The notes: generated by a model not told the origin, from the sequence alone. Numbered from the stretch's first letter, positions 7,527 through 15,964 are shown. The stretch: DNA of 35,366 bases from Bifidobacterium breve (GCA_943326765.2 CALPUN020000003.1:1-35366), one strand, 5' to 3'. Made by a program: numbers and translations.

Positions 7527-8546
7527 ATGATAGACAAAATCAAAGCATATACCGCAGAAGCCCAAGAATTCGCAACTCAAAACAAAGAAGAACTTGAAGC
7601 CTTCCGAATTAAGTTTTTAGGAAGCAAAGGCCTTCTAAAAGAGTTTTTTGCCGAATTCAAACACGTTCCCAACGAACAAAAAAAAGAATTTGGGCAAGTC
7701 ATGAATTTGCTAAAAACAGCTGCCGAAGAAAAAGTAAAAACCATTCAAGAAGCACTCGAAAGCAAGGAAGAAATTAAAGGCTTTTACGGCGATTTAACTC
7801 GTCCGAGCGAACCAATTAGCATCGGTTCGCGTCACCCTATTTCGTTGGTTAAAAACCAAATCATCGACATCTTTTCCAATATCGGTTTTAATGTTTCCGA
7901 AGGACCAGAAATAGAAGACGATTGGCACAATTTTACCGCATTGAATTTGCCCGAATACCATCCGGCGCGTGACATGCAAGACACGTTTTTTATTCAAACC
8001 AATCCCGATATTTTACTAAGAACCCACACATCATCGGTGCAAGTGCGTTACATGGAAAACAATAAACCACCAATTCGTACGATTTCTCCTGGACGAGTGT
8101 TCCGAAACGAAGCGATTTCTTCGCGTTCCCATTGTATTTTCCACCAAGTCGAAGGTTTGTATATTGATAAAGATGTTTCGTTTGCCGATTTAAAGCAAAC
8201 GCTCTTATATTTCACCAAAGAAATGTTCGGAAAGTCGAAAATTCGCTTGCGTCCATCCTATTTTCCGTTTACCGAACCTAGCGCTGAGGTTGATATTTAT
8301 TGGGGCTTGAAAACCGAAACCGATTACCGTATCACCAAAGGAACTGGCTGGTTAGAAATCATGGGTTGTGGCATGGTCGATCCGAATGTCTTGAAAAACT
8401 GCGGCATCAATCCCGACGAATACAACGGATTTGCCTTCGGAATGGGCATCGAAAGAATCGCGATGTTGCTCTATCAAATTGGCGACATCCGAATGTTTTA
8501 TGAAAACGACGTTCGTTTCTTAGAGCAATTCAAATCCAGCATTTAA
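7527..8546 (+). CDS. pheS: Phenylalanine--tRNA ligase alpha subunit
   Basis: PheS charges tRNA-Phe as the catalytic half of an (alpha-beta)2 enzyme in the cytoplasm. The protein has 339 aa, the standard length. Residues 1-85 form the N-terminal helical arm that contacts tRNA ([10 protein letters not shown] is typical). The catalytic core has the class II motif 2 around 189-215 ([22 protein letters not shown]) and motif 3 around 301-315 ([14 protein letters not shown]), with the PheS ending [18 protein letters not shown]. The beta subunit gene pheT is not in the window, so the two subunit genes are separated here. Element A of the intergenic repeat family begins 17 bases after the stop. Confidence 0.97.
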   Translation: MIDKIKAYTAEAQEFATQNKEELEAFRIKFLGSKGLLKEFFAEFKHVPNEQKKEFGQVMNLLKTAAEEKVKTIQEALESKEEIKGFYGDLTRPSEPISIGSRHPISLVKNQIIDIFSNIGFNVSEGPEIEDDWHNFTALNLPEYHPARDMQDTFFIQTNPDILLRTHTSSVQVRYMENNKPPIRTISPGRVFRNEAISSRSHCIFHQVEGLYIDKDVSFADLKQTLLYFTKEMFGKSKIRLRPSYFPFTEPSAEVDIYWGLKTETDYRITKGTGWLEIMGCGMVDPNVLKNCGINPDEYNGFAFGMGIERIAMLLYQIGDIRMFYENDVRFLEQFKSSI

Positions 8547-8562
8547 ATTATTAATTGACTCA

Positions 8563-8665
8563 GGAGCTATTCCAGCTATCCACTATATCTTTTTAATAAG
8601 GCTTTCAGTCTTTAACGGCCTGAAAGCCTTATTAAAAAGGATGCCGTTCCTATCTGGGCTAAGGA
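8563..8665 (+). repeat. Intergenic structured repeat, element A
   Basis: The core is a perfect 20-bp inverted repeat (8589-8608 with 8620-8639, loop of 11). It is flanked by conserved arms: GGAGCTATTCCAGCTATCC on the 5' side and GGATGCC...CTATCTGGGCTA on the 3' side. An outer stem AGC (8565-8567) plus CCAG (8572-8575) can pair with CTGG (8654-8657) plus GCT (8658-8660). Elements at 11372-11459 (minus) and 29359-29438 share the arms but have different central stems. There is no T-tract after the hairpin, so it is not a standard intrinsic terminator. It lies 3' of pheS and 34 bases before the next start codon. Confidence 0.8.
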
Positions 8666-8698
8666 ATTGCTGTAACATTTATTAACAACCAACCAATT

Positions 8699-9877
8699 AT
8701 GAAAAAAGCCATTCTAATCGTTACTATTTTTTTAGCTACTATTGCAACCACTCGTGCGCAATGGACGCCAATAACCGTAAATACTACGGCTAAATTGGAT
8801 GCTATTCATTTTATAGATGCTCAAACGGGTTTTTGTGGCGGAGGTTTCACGGGAGTTAGAAAAACCGTAAACGGCGGCACCACATGGACAACCGTTTCGA
8901 CACAAAATGCTAGAGATTTTAGTTTTTTCAATACCACTAATGCATACATTGCCTCTGTTGTGGGAAGTTCTATGGCGAAAACCATAAACGGAGGAACCAC
9001 CTGGACATCGATTACACCGCCCACTTCAAATTCCTTATGGGGCGTTGCGGCCACAAGTGCAACAACCGCTTACTTTATTGGAACAGGTGGGGTTTTGTGG
9101 AAAACGGCCAATGGCGGAACTACTGTTACGGTTTTAAATTCAGGCACTACCGGCCAATTAAACGATATTGTTTTTACCAATGCCACCACAGGCTATATTT
9201 TAGAGCAATCAGGAAAAATTAGAAAAACAACGAATAGCGGCACAACGTGGACCGTTGTTTATACCGGTACAATTTTATTTACAGAAATGTATTTTGTGGA
9301 TCAAAACATTGGATACGCCGTGGGCGCGGGAGGTAAAGTTTTAAAAACAATAGACGCGGGCGCTACTTGGAATCTTTTAACTACCAATAGCACGAGCTAT
9401 TTACAAGGAGTTAACTTCTTTGATGCCAATAGCGGAATCGTTGTGGGCACCGGCGGTACTATTCTTTATACTAGTGACGGCGGGCTTACATGGGTAGCTC
9501 AGACTTCCGGAACGACAAAAGACTTATATGATGTTGCGATGCTAACTGCTTCTAGTGCAGTTGTGGTTGGCGATACCGGGACAATTTTAAAAAGCGGCAA
9601 TCTGTTAAGCATTCCCGCTAATGATTTCTCAAACACAAAAATAACCATTCTGTCTAATCCAGTGGTTTCCGAATTGAAGATTGAATCCAAAAGTGACATC
9701 CAAAATATTCAAATTTTTGATCTTTTTGGAAAATCTTTATTTTCTGCAGACAAACCAATAAAAGGAGAAACGTATTCTTTTAATGTTGACTTTTTAAAAG
9801 AAGGGATTTATTTAGTGGTGATCAAGACAAGTGACAACCAATATGTTGTAGAAAAAATAGTAAAAACCGTTAAGTAG
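8699..9877 (+). CDS. Secreted Ycf48-like propeller protein with T9SS C-terminal sorting domain
   Basis: The 392-aa product has a signal peptide (about 1-20, ending TTRAQ). Its body contains six copies of a K-T-x-N/D-G-G-T-T-W motif (for example KTVNGGTTWT, KTINGGTTWT, KTIDAGATWN, YTSDGGLTW), spaced about 40-45 residues apart. This is the BNR/Ycf48-like beta-propeller pattern. The last 75 residues, starting near ILSNPVVSELKIES and ending YVVEKIVKTVK, match a type A sorting domain. The protein should therefore cross the outer membrane by the type IX secretion system and be attached or released at the surface. Its ligand is unknown. The next gene starts 8 bases after the stop, so the two are probably cotranscribed. 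No promoter match is evident between element A and the start. Confidence 0.85.
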   Translation: MKKAILIVTIFLATIATTRAQWTPITVNTTAKLDAIHFIDAQTGFCGGGFTGVRKTVNGGTTWTTVSTQNARDFSFFNTTNAYIASVVGSSMAKTINGGTTWTSITPPTSNSLWGVAATSATTAYFIGTGGVLWKTANGGTTVTVLNSGTTGQLNDIVFTNATTGYILEQSGKIRKTTNSGTTWTVVYTGTILFTEMYFVDQNIGYAVGAGGKVLKTIDAGATWNLLTTNSTSYLQGVNFFDANSGIVVGTGGTILYTSDGGLTWVAQTSGTTKDLYDVAMLTASSAVVVGDTGTILKSGNLLSIPANDFSNTKITILSNPVVSELKIESKSDIQNIQIFDLFGKSLFSADKPIKGETYSFNVDFLKEGIYLVVIKTSDNQYVVEKIVKTVK

Positions 9878-9885
9878 TTGTTGGG

Positions 9886-10293
9886 ATGAAAAAAGACATT
9901 ACGATACCCGAAGTAGAGCATGTATTCTTAGCTGCCGTGCAAGAGTGGAGCGATGACTTTATGGAAAAGGTTTGGTACGTTTATTTAGTGAACGACAGTG
10001 ATTTTCAATTGGACGGCGTTATGTTGGTTTCCAAAGCCTTCGGAACCCTAAATGGAGAAATGAAAAAAACATCCTTATTGCGACACGCCTTTGTTGCAAT
10101 ACCACCTGTATCTGTTGTAAAAGTAGAAATGATAGAAAAAAGCGTCTTAGCCCTAAACAACGAGTTTATGGTGACGTTCTTTATCGGGAACACTTTATAT
10201 GATAAAAAGTATGTTTTTAAAGCGAATTCCATTACCGAAAACGCAGTAGAAGAAGTGCCGATATTGTTTGTTGATGGTGTAATCGTGAAATAG
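9886..10293 (+). CDS. Conserved hypothetical protein, 135 aa
   Basis: This is a soluble, probably beta-rich protein without signal peptide. It contains WYVYLVNDSDFQLDGVMLVSKAFG near 25-50, a KKTSLLRHAFVAIPPVSVVKVEMIEKS segment, and a final strand FVDGVIVK. I do not recognise the family by name, though the strand pattern would suit a small beta-sandwich. It starts 8 bases after the surface propeller gene and may share its transcript, but its lack of a signal peptide places it in the cytoplasm. Convergent with gpsA across a 69-base gap that contains a heptad array. Confidence 0.78.
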   Translation: MKKDITIPEVEHVFLAAVQEWSDDFMEKVWYVYLVNDSDFQLDGVMLVSKAFGTLNGEMKKTSLLRHAFVAIPPVSVVKVEMIEKSVLALNNEFMVTFFIGNTLYDKKYVFKANSITENAVEEVPILFVDGVIVK

Positions 10294-10326
10294 AGAAAAG
10301 AATAAATAGACAAGAGCAAAGAATAG

Positions 10327-10354
10327 TCTTGCTTCTTTCATCTTGCTTCTTTCT
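10327..10354. repeat. 7-nt-period tandem array in a convergent gap
   Basis: A 14-nt unit made of TCTTGCT and TCTTTCA is repeated twice (second copy ends TCTTTCT). It lies between the stops of the 135-aa gene and gpsA. The two-unit alternation is the same design as the array at 6998-7025. Confidence 0.6.
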
Positions 10355-10362
10355 TCACGAAG

Positions 10363-11358
10363 TTAGTCTAACTTATCCGTTAGTTTCTTAAATACTTTTT
10401 TAGCTTCTTTTCCGTCGTATAAAATACTGTAAACGGCATCGATGATTGGCGTGTTGGCTCCGTATTTTTGATTCAATTCCCAGGCACTTTTCGTGGCATA
10501 ATAACCTTCAGCAACCATACTCATTTCCATCATAGCGCTTTTAACGGTGTAGCCTTTTCCAATCATGTTTCCAAACATCCGGTTTCTGGAAAACACAGAA
10601 TAACCCGTTACCAACAAATCGCCTAAGTACGCCGAGTTGTTGATGTTGCGTTTCATTTTGTGCACTTTTCGAATAAATTTTTTCATTTCGCGAATGCCAT
10701 TACTCATCAACACCGATTGAAAATTATCCCCATAACCCAAACCGTGAGCCATTCCGGCAGCAATTGCATAGATGTTTTTAAGCATCGCCGCATATTCCGT
10801 TCCGATGATGTCGTCTGTGATTTTCGCTTTGATATAATTGCTCGATAAATAGGTCGCTACAATTTTGGCTTTTTTGGCATCGCCACAAGCGATGGTTAAA
10901 TAAGACAAACGCTCTAATGCCACTTCTTCCGCATGACACGGCCCGGTAATTACACCAATATTTTCAAAAGGAATGTCGTAGATTTTATTGAAATGTTCGC
11001 CCACAATCAAACTGGTTTCGGGAACAATTCCTTTGATGGCCGAGAAGATCACTTTGCCTTGCAGCGACTCGGTTAATTTGGATAACTCGGTGCTTAAAAA
11101 AGCGGAGGGAATCGCAAAAATAATATAGTCGGCATACTTTACGGCCTCATTGATGTCGCTGGTGAGTTTGAGTTTTTCAACGTGAAACTCCACCGAACTT
11201 AAGTAGTTGGGGTTGTGATGTTGTGTTTTGAGGTGATCGATAGCCTCTTCGTTTCGCATGTACCATGAAATTTCAGGAAGGTTCACGCACAACATTTTTG
11301 CGATAGCAGTGGCCCAACTTCCTCCGCCAATTACTGCAAACTTTGGGTATTCTGTCAT
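10363..11358 (-). CDS. gpsA: NAD(P)H-dependent glycerol-3-phosphate dehydrogenase
   Basis: GpsA reduces dihydroxyacetone phosphate to sn-glycerol 3-phosphate, the backbone for phospholipids, in the cytoplasm. The 331-aa protein opens with a Rossmann nucleotide-binding loop GGGSWATA (11-18). It carries the IKGI motif (108-111), GPCHAEEVA (139-147) and the catalytic lysine K194 in EYAAMLKN. The GIREM segment and LLVTGYSVFSRN are also typical. The length is standard. Upstream is a 292-base gap with a -7 box at 11498-11505 and structured element D, which ends only 13 bases before the ATG, so the transcript should carry element D as part of a roughly 130-base leader. Confidence 0.95.
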   Translation of the reverse strand: MTEYPKFAVIGGGSWATAIAKMLCVNLPEISWYMRNEEAIDHLKTQHHNPNYLSSVEFHVEKLKLTSDINEAVKYADYIIFAIPSAFLSTELSKLTESLQGKVIFSAIKGIVPETSLIVGEHFNKIYDIPFENIGVITGPCHAEEVALERLSYLTIACGDAKKAKIVATYLSSNYIKAKITDDIIGTEYAAMLKNIYAIAAGMAHGLGYGDNFQSVLMSNGIREMKKFIRKVHKMKRNINNSAYLGDLLVTGYSVFSRNRMFGNMIGKGYTVKSAMMEMSMVAEGYYATKSAWELNQKYGANTPIIDAVYSILYDGKEAKKVFKKLTDKLD

Positions 11359-11371
11359 TGTTTTATTTTTT

Positions 11372-11459
11372 TAGCCCCGATAGTAGCAAGTATCCTTTTT
11401 TGAGTGGCTCCGAAGGAAGCCGTCTTAAAAAAGATACTGCGAATAGCGGGAATAGCTCC
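11372..11459 (-). repeat. Intergenic structured repeat, element D (gpsA leader)
   Basis: Read on the minus strand it begins GGAGCTATTCCCGC and ends CTATCGGGGCTA, matching elements A and B. The ATCTTTTTT / AAAAAAGGAT clamp is present. The central arm differs from A and B but can still pair (GGCTTCC with GGAGCC, given one bulge). The outer stem pairs AGC+CCCG (plus-strand 11447-11457) with CGGG+GCT (plus-strand 11373-11379). It lies about 190 bases 3' of the alcohol dehydrogenase gene and directly 5' of gpsA. Confidence 0.78.
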
Positions 11460-11497
11460 TGAAGAAAAAACAATTTGCACCGTTTGTTTCGACCTTT

Positions 11498-11505
11498 CAA
11501 AAGTA
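11498..11505 (-). promoter_or_regulatory. Bacteroidota -7 box upstream of gpsA
   Basis: On the minus strand it reads TACTTTTG, a TAnnTTTG match. A transcript from here would begin near 11491 and include all of element D before the gpsA ATG at 11358. No clear -33 element is seen. Confidence 0.45.
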
Positions 11506-11552
11506 ACCAAATTTTTATGATATAAAATAAAATCAAAAAGAAGAATCAACAG

Positions 11553-11568
11553 CCAAAAGTTCTTTTGG
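11553..11568. other. Short inverted repeat between the alcohol dehydrogenase gene and gpsA
   Basis: The sequence CCAAAAG-TT-CTTTTGG is a perfect 7-bp inverted repeat with a 2-nt centre. It could be a protein-binding dyad or a weak 3' hairpin of the alcohol dehydrogenase transcript. The sequence does not decide between them. Confidence 0.35.
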
Positions 11569-11650
11569 AGAGGAAAAACTTTAAAAGCGCCTACTTTTCA
11601 CGATTGTTAATACAATATAATCAAAAAAGCGTCATAGGATAACAAACTTT

Positions 11651-12817
11651 TTAGTAGCTCATTTCGACGATTTCTTTTACTTTTTCCAAAGTAATATTTT
11701 GACGTTCGCCAAGGGCTTTCCACCCTCGTTCTTCGAAACGATTCACTATAAAACCAGCTGTTTTAGCGTATTCTGGAGTGTATTCAGAAAGGTTGGTTTG
11801 CATGCCCATCGTGTGGAAAAAAGCGACTGTTTTCTCGATAGCATTGGTTGCTTTTTCGGCTACGGTCGTTCCTTGAACTTGCCAAACGCGTTCGCCATAT
11901 TGGGCTAATTTTTCTTTTTTAGTTTCAAAAAGAACACGGTACAAGTTCGGGGCGATGATGGCTAAAGTTCGGGCGTGATCGATATGGTATAACGCTGTTA
12001 GTTCGTGACCAATCATGTGCGTGGCCCAATCTACGGGAACGCCTTTGTTTAAAAGTCCGTTGAGTGCCATTGTGCAGCACCACATATAATTGGAAGCTAA
12101 CTTATAATCGGTTGGATTCTCGACGACATCAGGTCCGATTTCAATCAGGGTTTGTAGAATACTTTCGGCGATTCGGTCTTGCAAAAGCGCGTCATGCGGA
12201 TACGTTAAATACTGTTCCATCACGTGCGTAAAGGCATCGACAATGCCGTTTTGAATTTGTCTTTGGGGTAATGAAGCAATTACGGAAGGATCACAAATAG
12301 AGAATTTCGGAAACAAGGCGCTACCCCCAAAGGAAAGTTTTTCTTGGGTAGCTTGAATGGTGACCACTGACCCCGAATTCATTTCGCTTCCCGTTGCTGG
12401 TAAAGTTAAAACGGTTCCAAAAGGGATGACTTGTTTGGGATCTTTGATTAGCAATCTTTTTAGCAGAATGTCTTTTGGATCGCCTTCAAACTTTGCGGCA
12501 GCTGAAATAAATTTCACTCCATCGATAACGCTTCCACCGCCTACGGCTAAAAGAAACGTAATGTTTTGTTCGCGGACAATGGTGATGGCTTTTAGTAAGG
12601 TTTCGAAATGCGGATTGGGTTCGATACCGCCAAATTCGATCACTTCAAATCCTTGAAGCGCGGCAGTAACTTGTTTGTGAACCCCATTTTTGAAAATGCT
12701 TCCACCGCCATAAGCTAAGAGAATCTTGGCGTCTTTTGGGAGCAAGGCCGTTATTTTTTCGATTTGCCCTTTTCCGAAAATAAGGTTGGTTGGATTGTAT
12801 AATTCGAAGTTTAACAT
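11651..12817 (-). CDS. Iron-type alcohol dehydrogenase, YqhD/BDH family
   Basis: This 388-aa protein matches the group III (metal-dependent) alcohol dehydrogenases, and specifically the NADPH-dependent YqhD/butanol dehydrogenase branch: LYNPTNLIFGKGQIEKI at the N-terminus and a GGGS loop (37-40) in YGGGSIFKNG. A second GGGSVIDG motif is at 93-100. The four metal ligands fall at D194, H198, H267 and H281 (DAFTHVMEQ; THMIGH; HIDHART), the same numbering I recall for E. coli YqhD. It probably reduces short-chain or reactive aldehydes in the cytoplasm, contributing to detoxification. It appears monocistronic, with a -7 box at 12843-12850 and a long 3' gap before gpsA. Confidence 0.92.
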   Translation of the reverse strand: MLNFELYNPTNLIFGKGQIEKITALLPKDAKILLAYGGGSIFKNGVHKQVTAALQGFEVIEFGGIEPNPHFETLLKAITIVREQNITFLLAVGGGSVIDGVKFISAAAKFEGDPKDILLKRLLIKDPKQVIPFGTVLTLPATGSEMNSGSVVTIQATQEKLSFGGSALFPKFSICDPSVIASLPQRQIQNGIVDAFTHVMEQYLTYPHDALLQDRIAESILQTLIEIGPDVVENPTDYKLASNYMWCCTMALNGLLNKGVPVDWATHMIGHELTALYHIDHARTLAIIAPNLYRVLFETKKEKLAQYGERVWQVQGTTVAEKATNAIEKTVAFFHTMGMQTNLSEYTPEYAKTAGFIVNRFEERGWKALGERQNITLEKVKEIVEMSY

Positions 12818-12842
12818 AGCAATTGGTGTTATAATTAGAGTA

Positions 12843-12850
12843 CAAAACTA
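12843..12850 (-). promoter_or_regulatory. Bacteroidota -7 box for the YqhD-like gene
   Basis: On the minus strand it reads TAGTTTTG, a TAnnTTTG match, 25 bases upstream of the ATG at 12817. Confidence 0.5.
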
Positions 12851-12972
12851 CAAAAGGAGTTGCGGAAGAGTCGTAAAACTATGTTAAGGAATGCAACAAA
12901 ATTTAGAAAAGTAAGAAAGTGAATATAGGAAGAAAATAGGGGCGGGACCTCTGTCTTTGTCAATTCAAAAAA

Positions 12973-13554
12973 TTACTTTTTATACAAATTATTGTAATCG
13001 ATAAACTCCCAAACTTTGAAAGGCAATAAAGGTTGTACGTTTTTTTTATTTTTAAGATTTTCTCGAATAAAAGTGGACGAAATCTCAACGATCGGCGCAT
13101 CGATTTGGTGCACTCGGGGATGATTTTTCAAATCCAATTCCGATAATTCTCCACTGATTCTTGGATAAACGTACAGGTCATAATTCTCTAAAATCACATC
13201 ATAATTTTTCCATTTGTGCAATGATTTCAGATTGTCTTCCCCCATGATTAAAGCAAATTCGTGCTGCGGATATTTGTCTTGCAAATGCGCTAAGGTGTTT
13301 ACGGTATAATTAGGTTGCGGCAATTTGAATTCGATATCGGAAGGTTTGATTTTAGGAAAATCTTCGGTGGCGATCGTTACTAATTGCATGCGTTTGAAAT
13401 CTTCAAGCAACGTATCTTTCTTTTTTAGCGGATTGTGAGGCGTGACGACCATCCAAACTTGTTCTAAATCGGAATATTCCGCCATGTGATTGGCGATAAT
13501 CATGTGACCAACATGAATGGGGTTAAACGTTCCGAAGTACAATCCGATTTTCAT
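12973..13554 (-). CDS. nadD: Nicotinate-nucleotide adenylyltransferase
   Basis: NadD transfers AMP from ATP to nicotinate mononucleotide, forming deamido-NAD in NAD biosynthesis. The 193-aa protein starts with the nucleotidyltransferase signature GTFNPIHVGH (8-17, the HxGH motif being H14-V-G-H17). It contains MGEDNLKSLHKWKNYD and the C-terminal ISSTFIR motif, all hallmarks of NadD. The length is standard. It follows gmk by 6 bases on the same strand, so the yicC-like gene, gmk and nadD form one operon in the usual Bacteroidota order. Confidence 0.96.
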   Translation of the reverse strand: MKIGLYFGTFNPIHVGHMIIANHMAEYSDLEQVWMVVTPHNPLKKKDTLLEDFKRMQLVTIATEDFPKIKPSDIEFKLPQPNYTVNTLAHLQDKYPQHEFALIMGEDNLKSLHKWKNYDVILENYDLYVYPRISGELSELDLKNHPRVHQIDAPIVEISSTFIRENLKNKKNVQPLLPFKVWEFIDYNNLYKK

Positions 13555-13560
13555 AACCGT

Positions 13561-14133
13561 TTAGTCTTTTAAAAATGATTTCACCAATTGGTAGGCTTCT
13601 TCTTTAGCGACATCCAAATCATAATTCTTGATGATTTTATCAAACTGAGGTGCTGTGGCCAATTCTACAGAAGCTTTAGCAATACGCATGTTGATTTTAT
13701 CGTCGCTTTCGGTGGATCGTTTTTTGAGTCGAATTTTCAACTCATCAATACTAGGCGGCTTTACAAAAACAGCCAATGTTTCTTCCGGAAATTTTGATTT
13801 AATGCGCAGGCCACCGGCAACATCGATATCGAAAATTACATTTTTGCCTAAAGCCCAAATGCGTTCTACTTCGCTTTTCAAAGTTCCGTAGAAATTATCG
13901 CGGTATACTTCCTCCCATTCCAAAAAATCGGACGCTTTGATGTGTTTTTTGAAATCGGCTAACGCTATAAAATAATAATCTTTCCCGTTGATTTCTTCCC
14001 CTCGAGGTTCTCGAGAAGTCGCAGAAATAGAAAATTCTAAATTTAAATCGGGTTGTGCTAACAAATGGCGCACTATAGTTGTTTTTCCGGAACCGGAAGG
14101 TGCAGAAAAGACTAATAATTTTCCTTTTTTCAT
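13561..14133 (-). CDS. gmk: Guanylate kinase
   Basis: Gmk phosphorylates GMP to GDP with ATP. I choose the Met at 14133, giving a 190-aa protein beginning MKKGKLLVFSAPSGSGKTT, the canonical start. The upstream Met at 14154 adds only seven unconserved residues. The Walker A loop is GSGKT around residues 14-18. GMP-binding features include SATSREPRGEEINGKDYYF (GxxYxF) and an EWEEVYRDNFYGTL segment. The FDIDVAGGLRIK motif and the R-residues in the lid (KKRSTESDDKINMRIAKA) are present. It lies between the yicC-like gene and nadD in an operon. Confidence 0.95.
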   Translation of the reverse strand: MKKGKLLVFSAPSGSGKTTIVRHLLAQPDLNLEFSISATSREPRGEEINGKDYYFIALADFKKHIKASDFLEWEEVYRDNFYGTLKSEVERIWALGKNVIFDIDVAGGLRIKSKFPEETLAVFVKPPSIDELKIRLKKRSTESDDKINMRIAKASVELATAPQFDKIIKNYDLDVAKEEAYQLVKSFLKD

Positions 14134-14160
14134 ATTGGTTGTTGCTTTGAACACCGCTTT

Positions 14161-15021
14161 TTAGAGCACGTTGAGAACCTGTTCTTTTATTTTTTCCAAT
14201 TCGTCTTTCATCATTACGACCAATTTTTGCATTTGTGCGTGATTGGCTTTCGATCCCATCGTATTGATTTCACGACCCATTTCTTGAGTGATAAAACCTA
14301 ATTTTCTTCCATTGGCTTCGGTTCCGTTGATGGTTTCAATGAAATAATCCAGATGGTTGGTCAAGCGCACTTTTTCTTCGGTAATGTCTAATTTTTCTAG
14401 GTAATAAATCAATTCTTGTTCGAAGCGATTCTCATCCACATTGACTTTCAACTCTGAAATCGCAGTTTGCAAACGGTCTTTGATGGCTTGCACTCTTTCG
14501 GGATCTAAGGCCAAAGCATCGGTCATGTATTGGCGAATGTTTCCAATGCGCAATTGGAATTCTTTTTCCAATGACTTGCCTTCATCTTGACGGAAATTGG
14601 CAATATTGTCTAACGCTTCTTTGATTACTTTTTGAATTTCCGTCCAATCATTTTCATCAATCTCATCGCGTTCCGTTTTAAGAGCATCCGGCATCCGAAC
14701 AGCCATTTTCATCAATTCGATTTCATCGGCATTGGCAATCACTTCACGCATTTGTTGGATATAGGCTTTTACGATGGGCACATTGACTTTAGTGGAAGTT
14801 TGTTCTCCAGTCATTTCTATATAAATTGAAAAATCAATTTTACCACGTTCTAGTTTTAAGGCAATTTCGTTGCGCAAACCCAACTCCATTTCGCGGTATA
14901 TTGAAGGCATTCGCACATTCAAATCCATTCCTTTGCTATTCAAAGATTTAACTTCCACGGTAATTTTTTTGGAGGGCAATTGCAAGGTTGCTTTGCCAAA
15001 ACCAGTCATTGATTGTATCAT
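14161..15021 (-). CDS. YicC family protein (putative endoribonuclease)
   Basis: The 286-aa protein begins with the invariant MIQSMTGFGKA of YicC proteins. The C-terminal part has the DUF1732-like sequence KLGFITQEMGREINTMGSKANHAQMQ. The middle is helical. E. coli YicC has been reported to act as an endoribonuclease on small RNAs; transferring that role to this homologue is inference. It is the first gene of the yicC-gmk-nadD cluster. A -7 box at 15043-15050 gives it a short leader. Confidence 0.93.
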   Translation of the reverse strand: MIQSMTGFGKATLQLPSKKITVEVKSLNSKGMDLNVRMPSIYREMELGLRNEIALKLERGKIDFSIYIEMTGEQTSTKVNVPIVKAYIQQMREVIANADEIELMKMAVRMPDALKTERDEIDENDWTEIQKVIKEALDNIANFRQDEGKSLEKEFQLRIGNIRQYMTDALALDPERVQAIKDRLQTAISELKVNVDENRFEQELIYYLEKLDITEEKVRLTNHLDYFIETINGTEANGRKLGFITQEMGREINTMGSKANHAQMQKLVVMMKDELEKIKEQVLNVL

Positions 15022-15042
15022 ATTTTTATACTAAAAAGAGTT

Positions 15043-15050
15043 CAAAGATA
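15043..15050 (-). promoter_or_regulatory. Bacteroidota -7 box for the yicC-gmk-nadD operon
   Basis: On the minus strand it reads TATCTTTG, a perfect TAnnTTTG match, 21 bases upstream of the ATG at 15021, within the 46-base gap after the transporter gene. Confidence 0.6.
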
Positions 15051-15067
15051 CTAAAAATGAGGATTGG

Positions 15068-15964
15068 TTAGGAATCGATTTCGTTCGGTTTTATTTGAGT
15101 TACTAAATAAACGCCTACAAAGATCAATAGGGCCGAAATCGCTTTCACCCAAGTTAAAGAATCTTTTCCCAAACCAATCGCGATAATTGTAGCAAAAAAA
15201 GGTTGCAGGTAGATGAATACGGCTATGGTGGTTGGTTTTAATTCTCGCATCGACAATAAGTTGAGTAAGTAAGTAAAAAAGGTAGAAAACAACACTACAA
15301 ATCCAATTTTCCAATACAAATGGGGTGGAATAGTATGCCATGGAATGGCTTGGAATTCATTAAAGCCAAAAGGCAATACCATTAAAAAGCCAAAAGTGTA
15401 AATCCATTTTACAAAAGTGAAGGCATTGTATTTGTCCATTAATTTCTTAACGACAATCAAGTAAAACCCGTAAGTAGTGGCATTGATAAAAACCAAAAAG
15501 TTACCCAAACGAGCATTGGTAGCCGATCCGATGGATTTTCCGTACAAAATTAAAAATGCGGTTCCTAGTAACCCCAAAAGGATGCCGACTATTTTCCTTT
15601 GTTGCATTTTTTCTTTAAGGAGAATCGACGAAAAAACTAGTACAATAATGGGTGTGGTCACCATAATGACGGCTGCTGAGATAGGAGAAGTCAGGCTCAA
15701 TCCTTTAAAGAACGCTAACATATTAATAGCAACTCCAAAGGCAGCTGCTGCAATAATTCTAGGGAAATCTTCTAGGGCAATTTTTTCTTTTGGCCCCCAA
15801 AATCCGACGAGCCAAAACAAAGTGACCGCTCCACCAACACGCAAAACAATGAATCCAAACGGGGCAATGTAAAGCGGCATGACATCTTTAGCTATAGTGA
15901 ACGTCAAGCCGTAAATTAGCGATACTAACGTGGCGCCAATTAGCGCAAGAATTCTTTTTGACAT
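15068..15964 (-). CDS. EamA/DMT family transporter
   Basis: A 298-aa, highly hydrophobic protein with about ten membrane helices arranged as two EamA repeats, the standard drug/metabolite transporter plan. The first repeat contains PFGFIVLRVGGAVTLFWLVG and ends around ILYGKSIGSA. The second begins near LGNFLVFINATTYGFYLIVVKKL and ends with the helix ISALLIFVGVYLVTQI. It would export or import a small metabolite across the inner membrane; the substrate cannot be read from sequence. The start codon overlaps the stop of the ArsC-fold gene by one base, so these two are translationally coupled. Confidence 0.9.
   Translation of the reverse strand: MSKRILALIGATLVSLIYGLTFTIAKDVMPLYIAPFGFIVLRVGGAVTLFWLVGFWGPKEKIALEDFPRIIAAAAFGVAINMLAFFKGLSLTSPISAAVIMVTTPIIVLVFSSILLKEKMQQRKIVGILLGLLGTAFLILYGKSIGSATNARLGNFLVFINATTYGFYLIVVKKLMDKYNAFTFVKWIYTFGFLMVLPFGFNEFQAIPWHTIPPHLYWKIGFVVLFSTFFTYLLNLLSMRELKPTTIAVFIYLQPFFATIIAIGLGKDSLTWVKAISALLIFVGVYLVTQIKPNEIDS

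Noticed and set aside
8589-8639. The perfect 20-bp hairpin after pheS as an intrinsic terminator.
   Set aside because: There is no T-run after the stem on either strand. The flanking arms shared with two other loci identify it as part of a repeat family instead, although it might still affect transcript ends.
11355-11549. A 64-codon open frame upstream of gpsA on the minus strand.
   Set aside because: It runs through structured element D and its frame follows the repeat sequence. It has no recognisable domain and overlaps the gpsA start.
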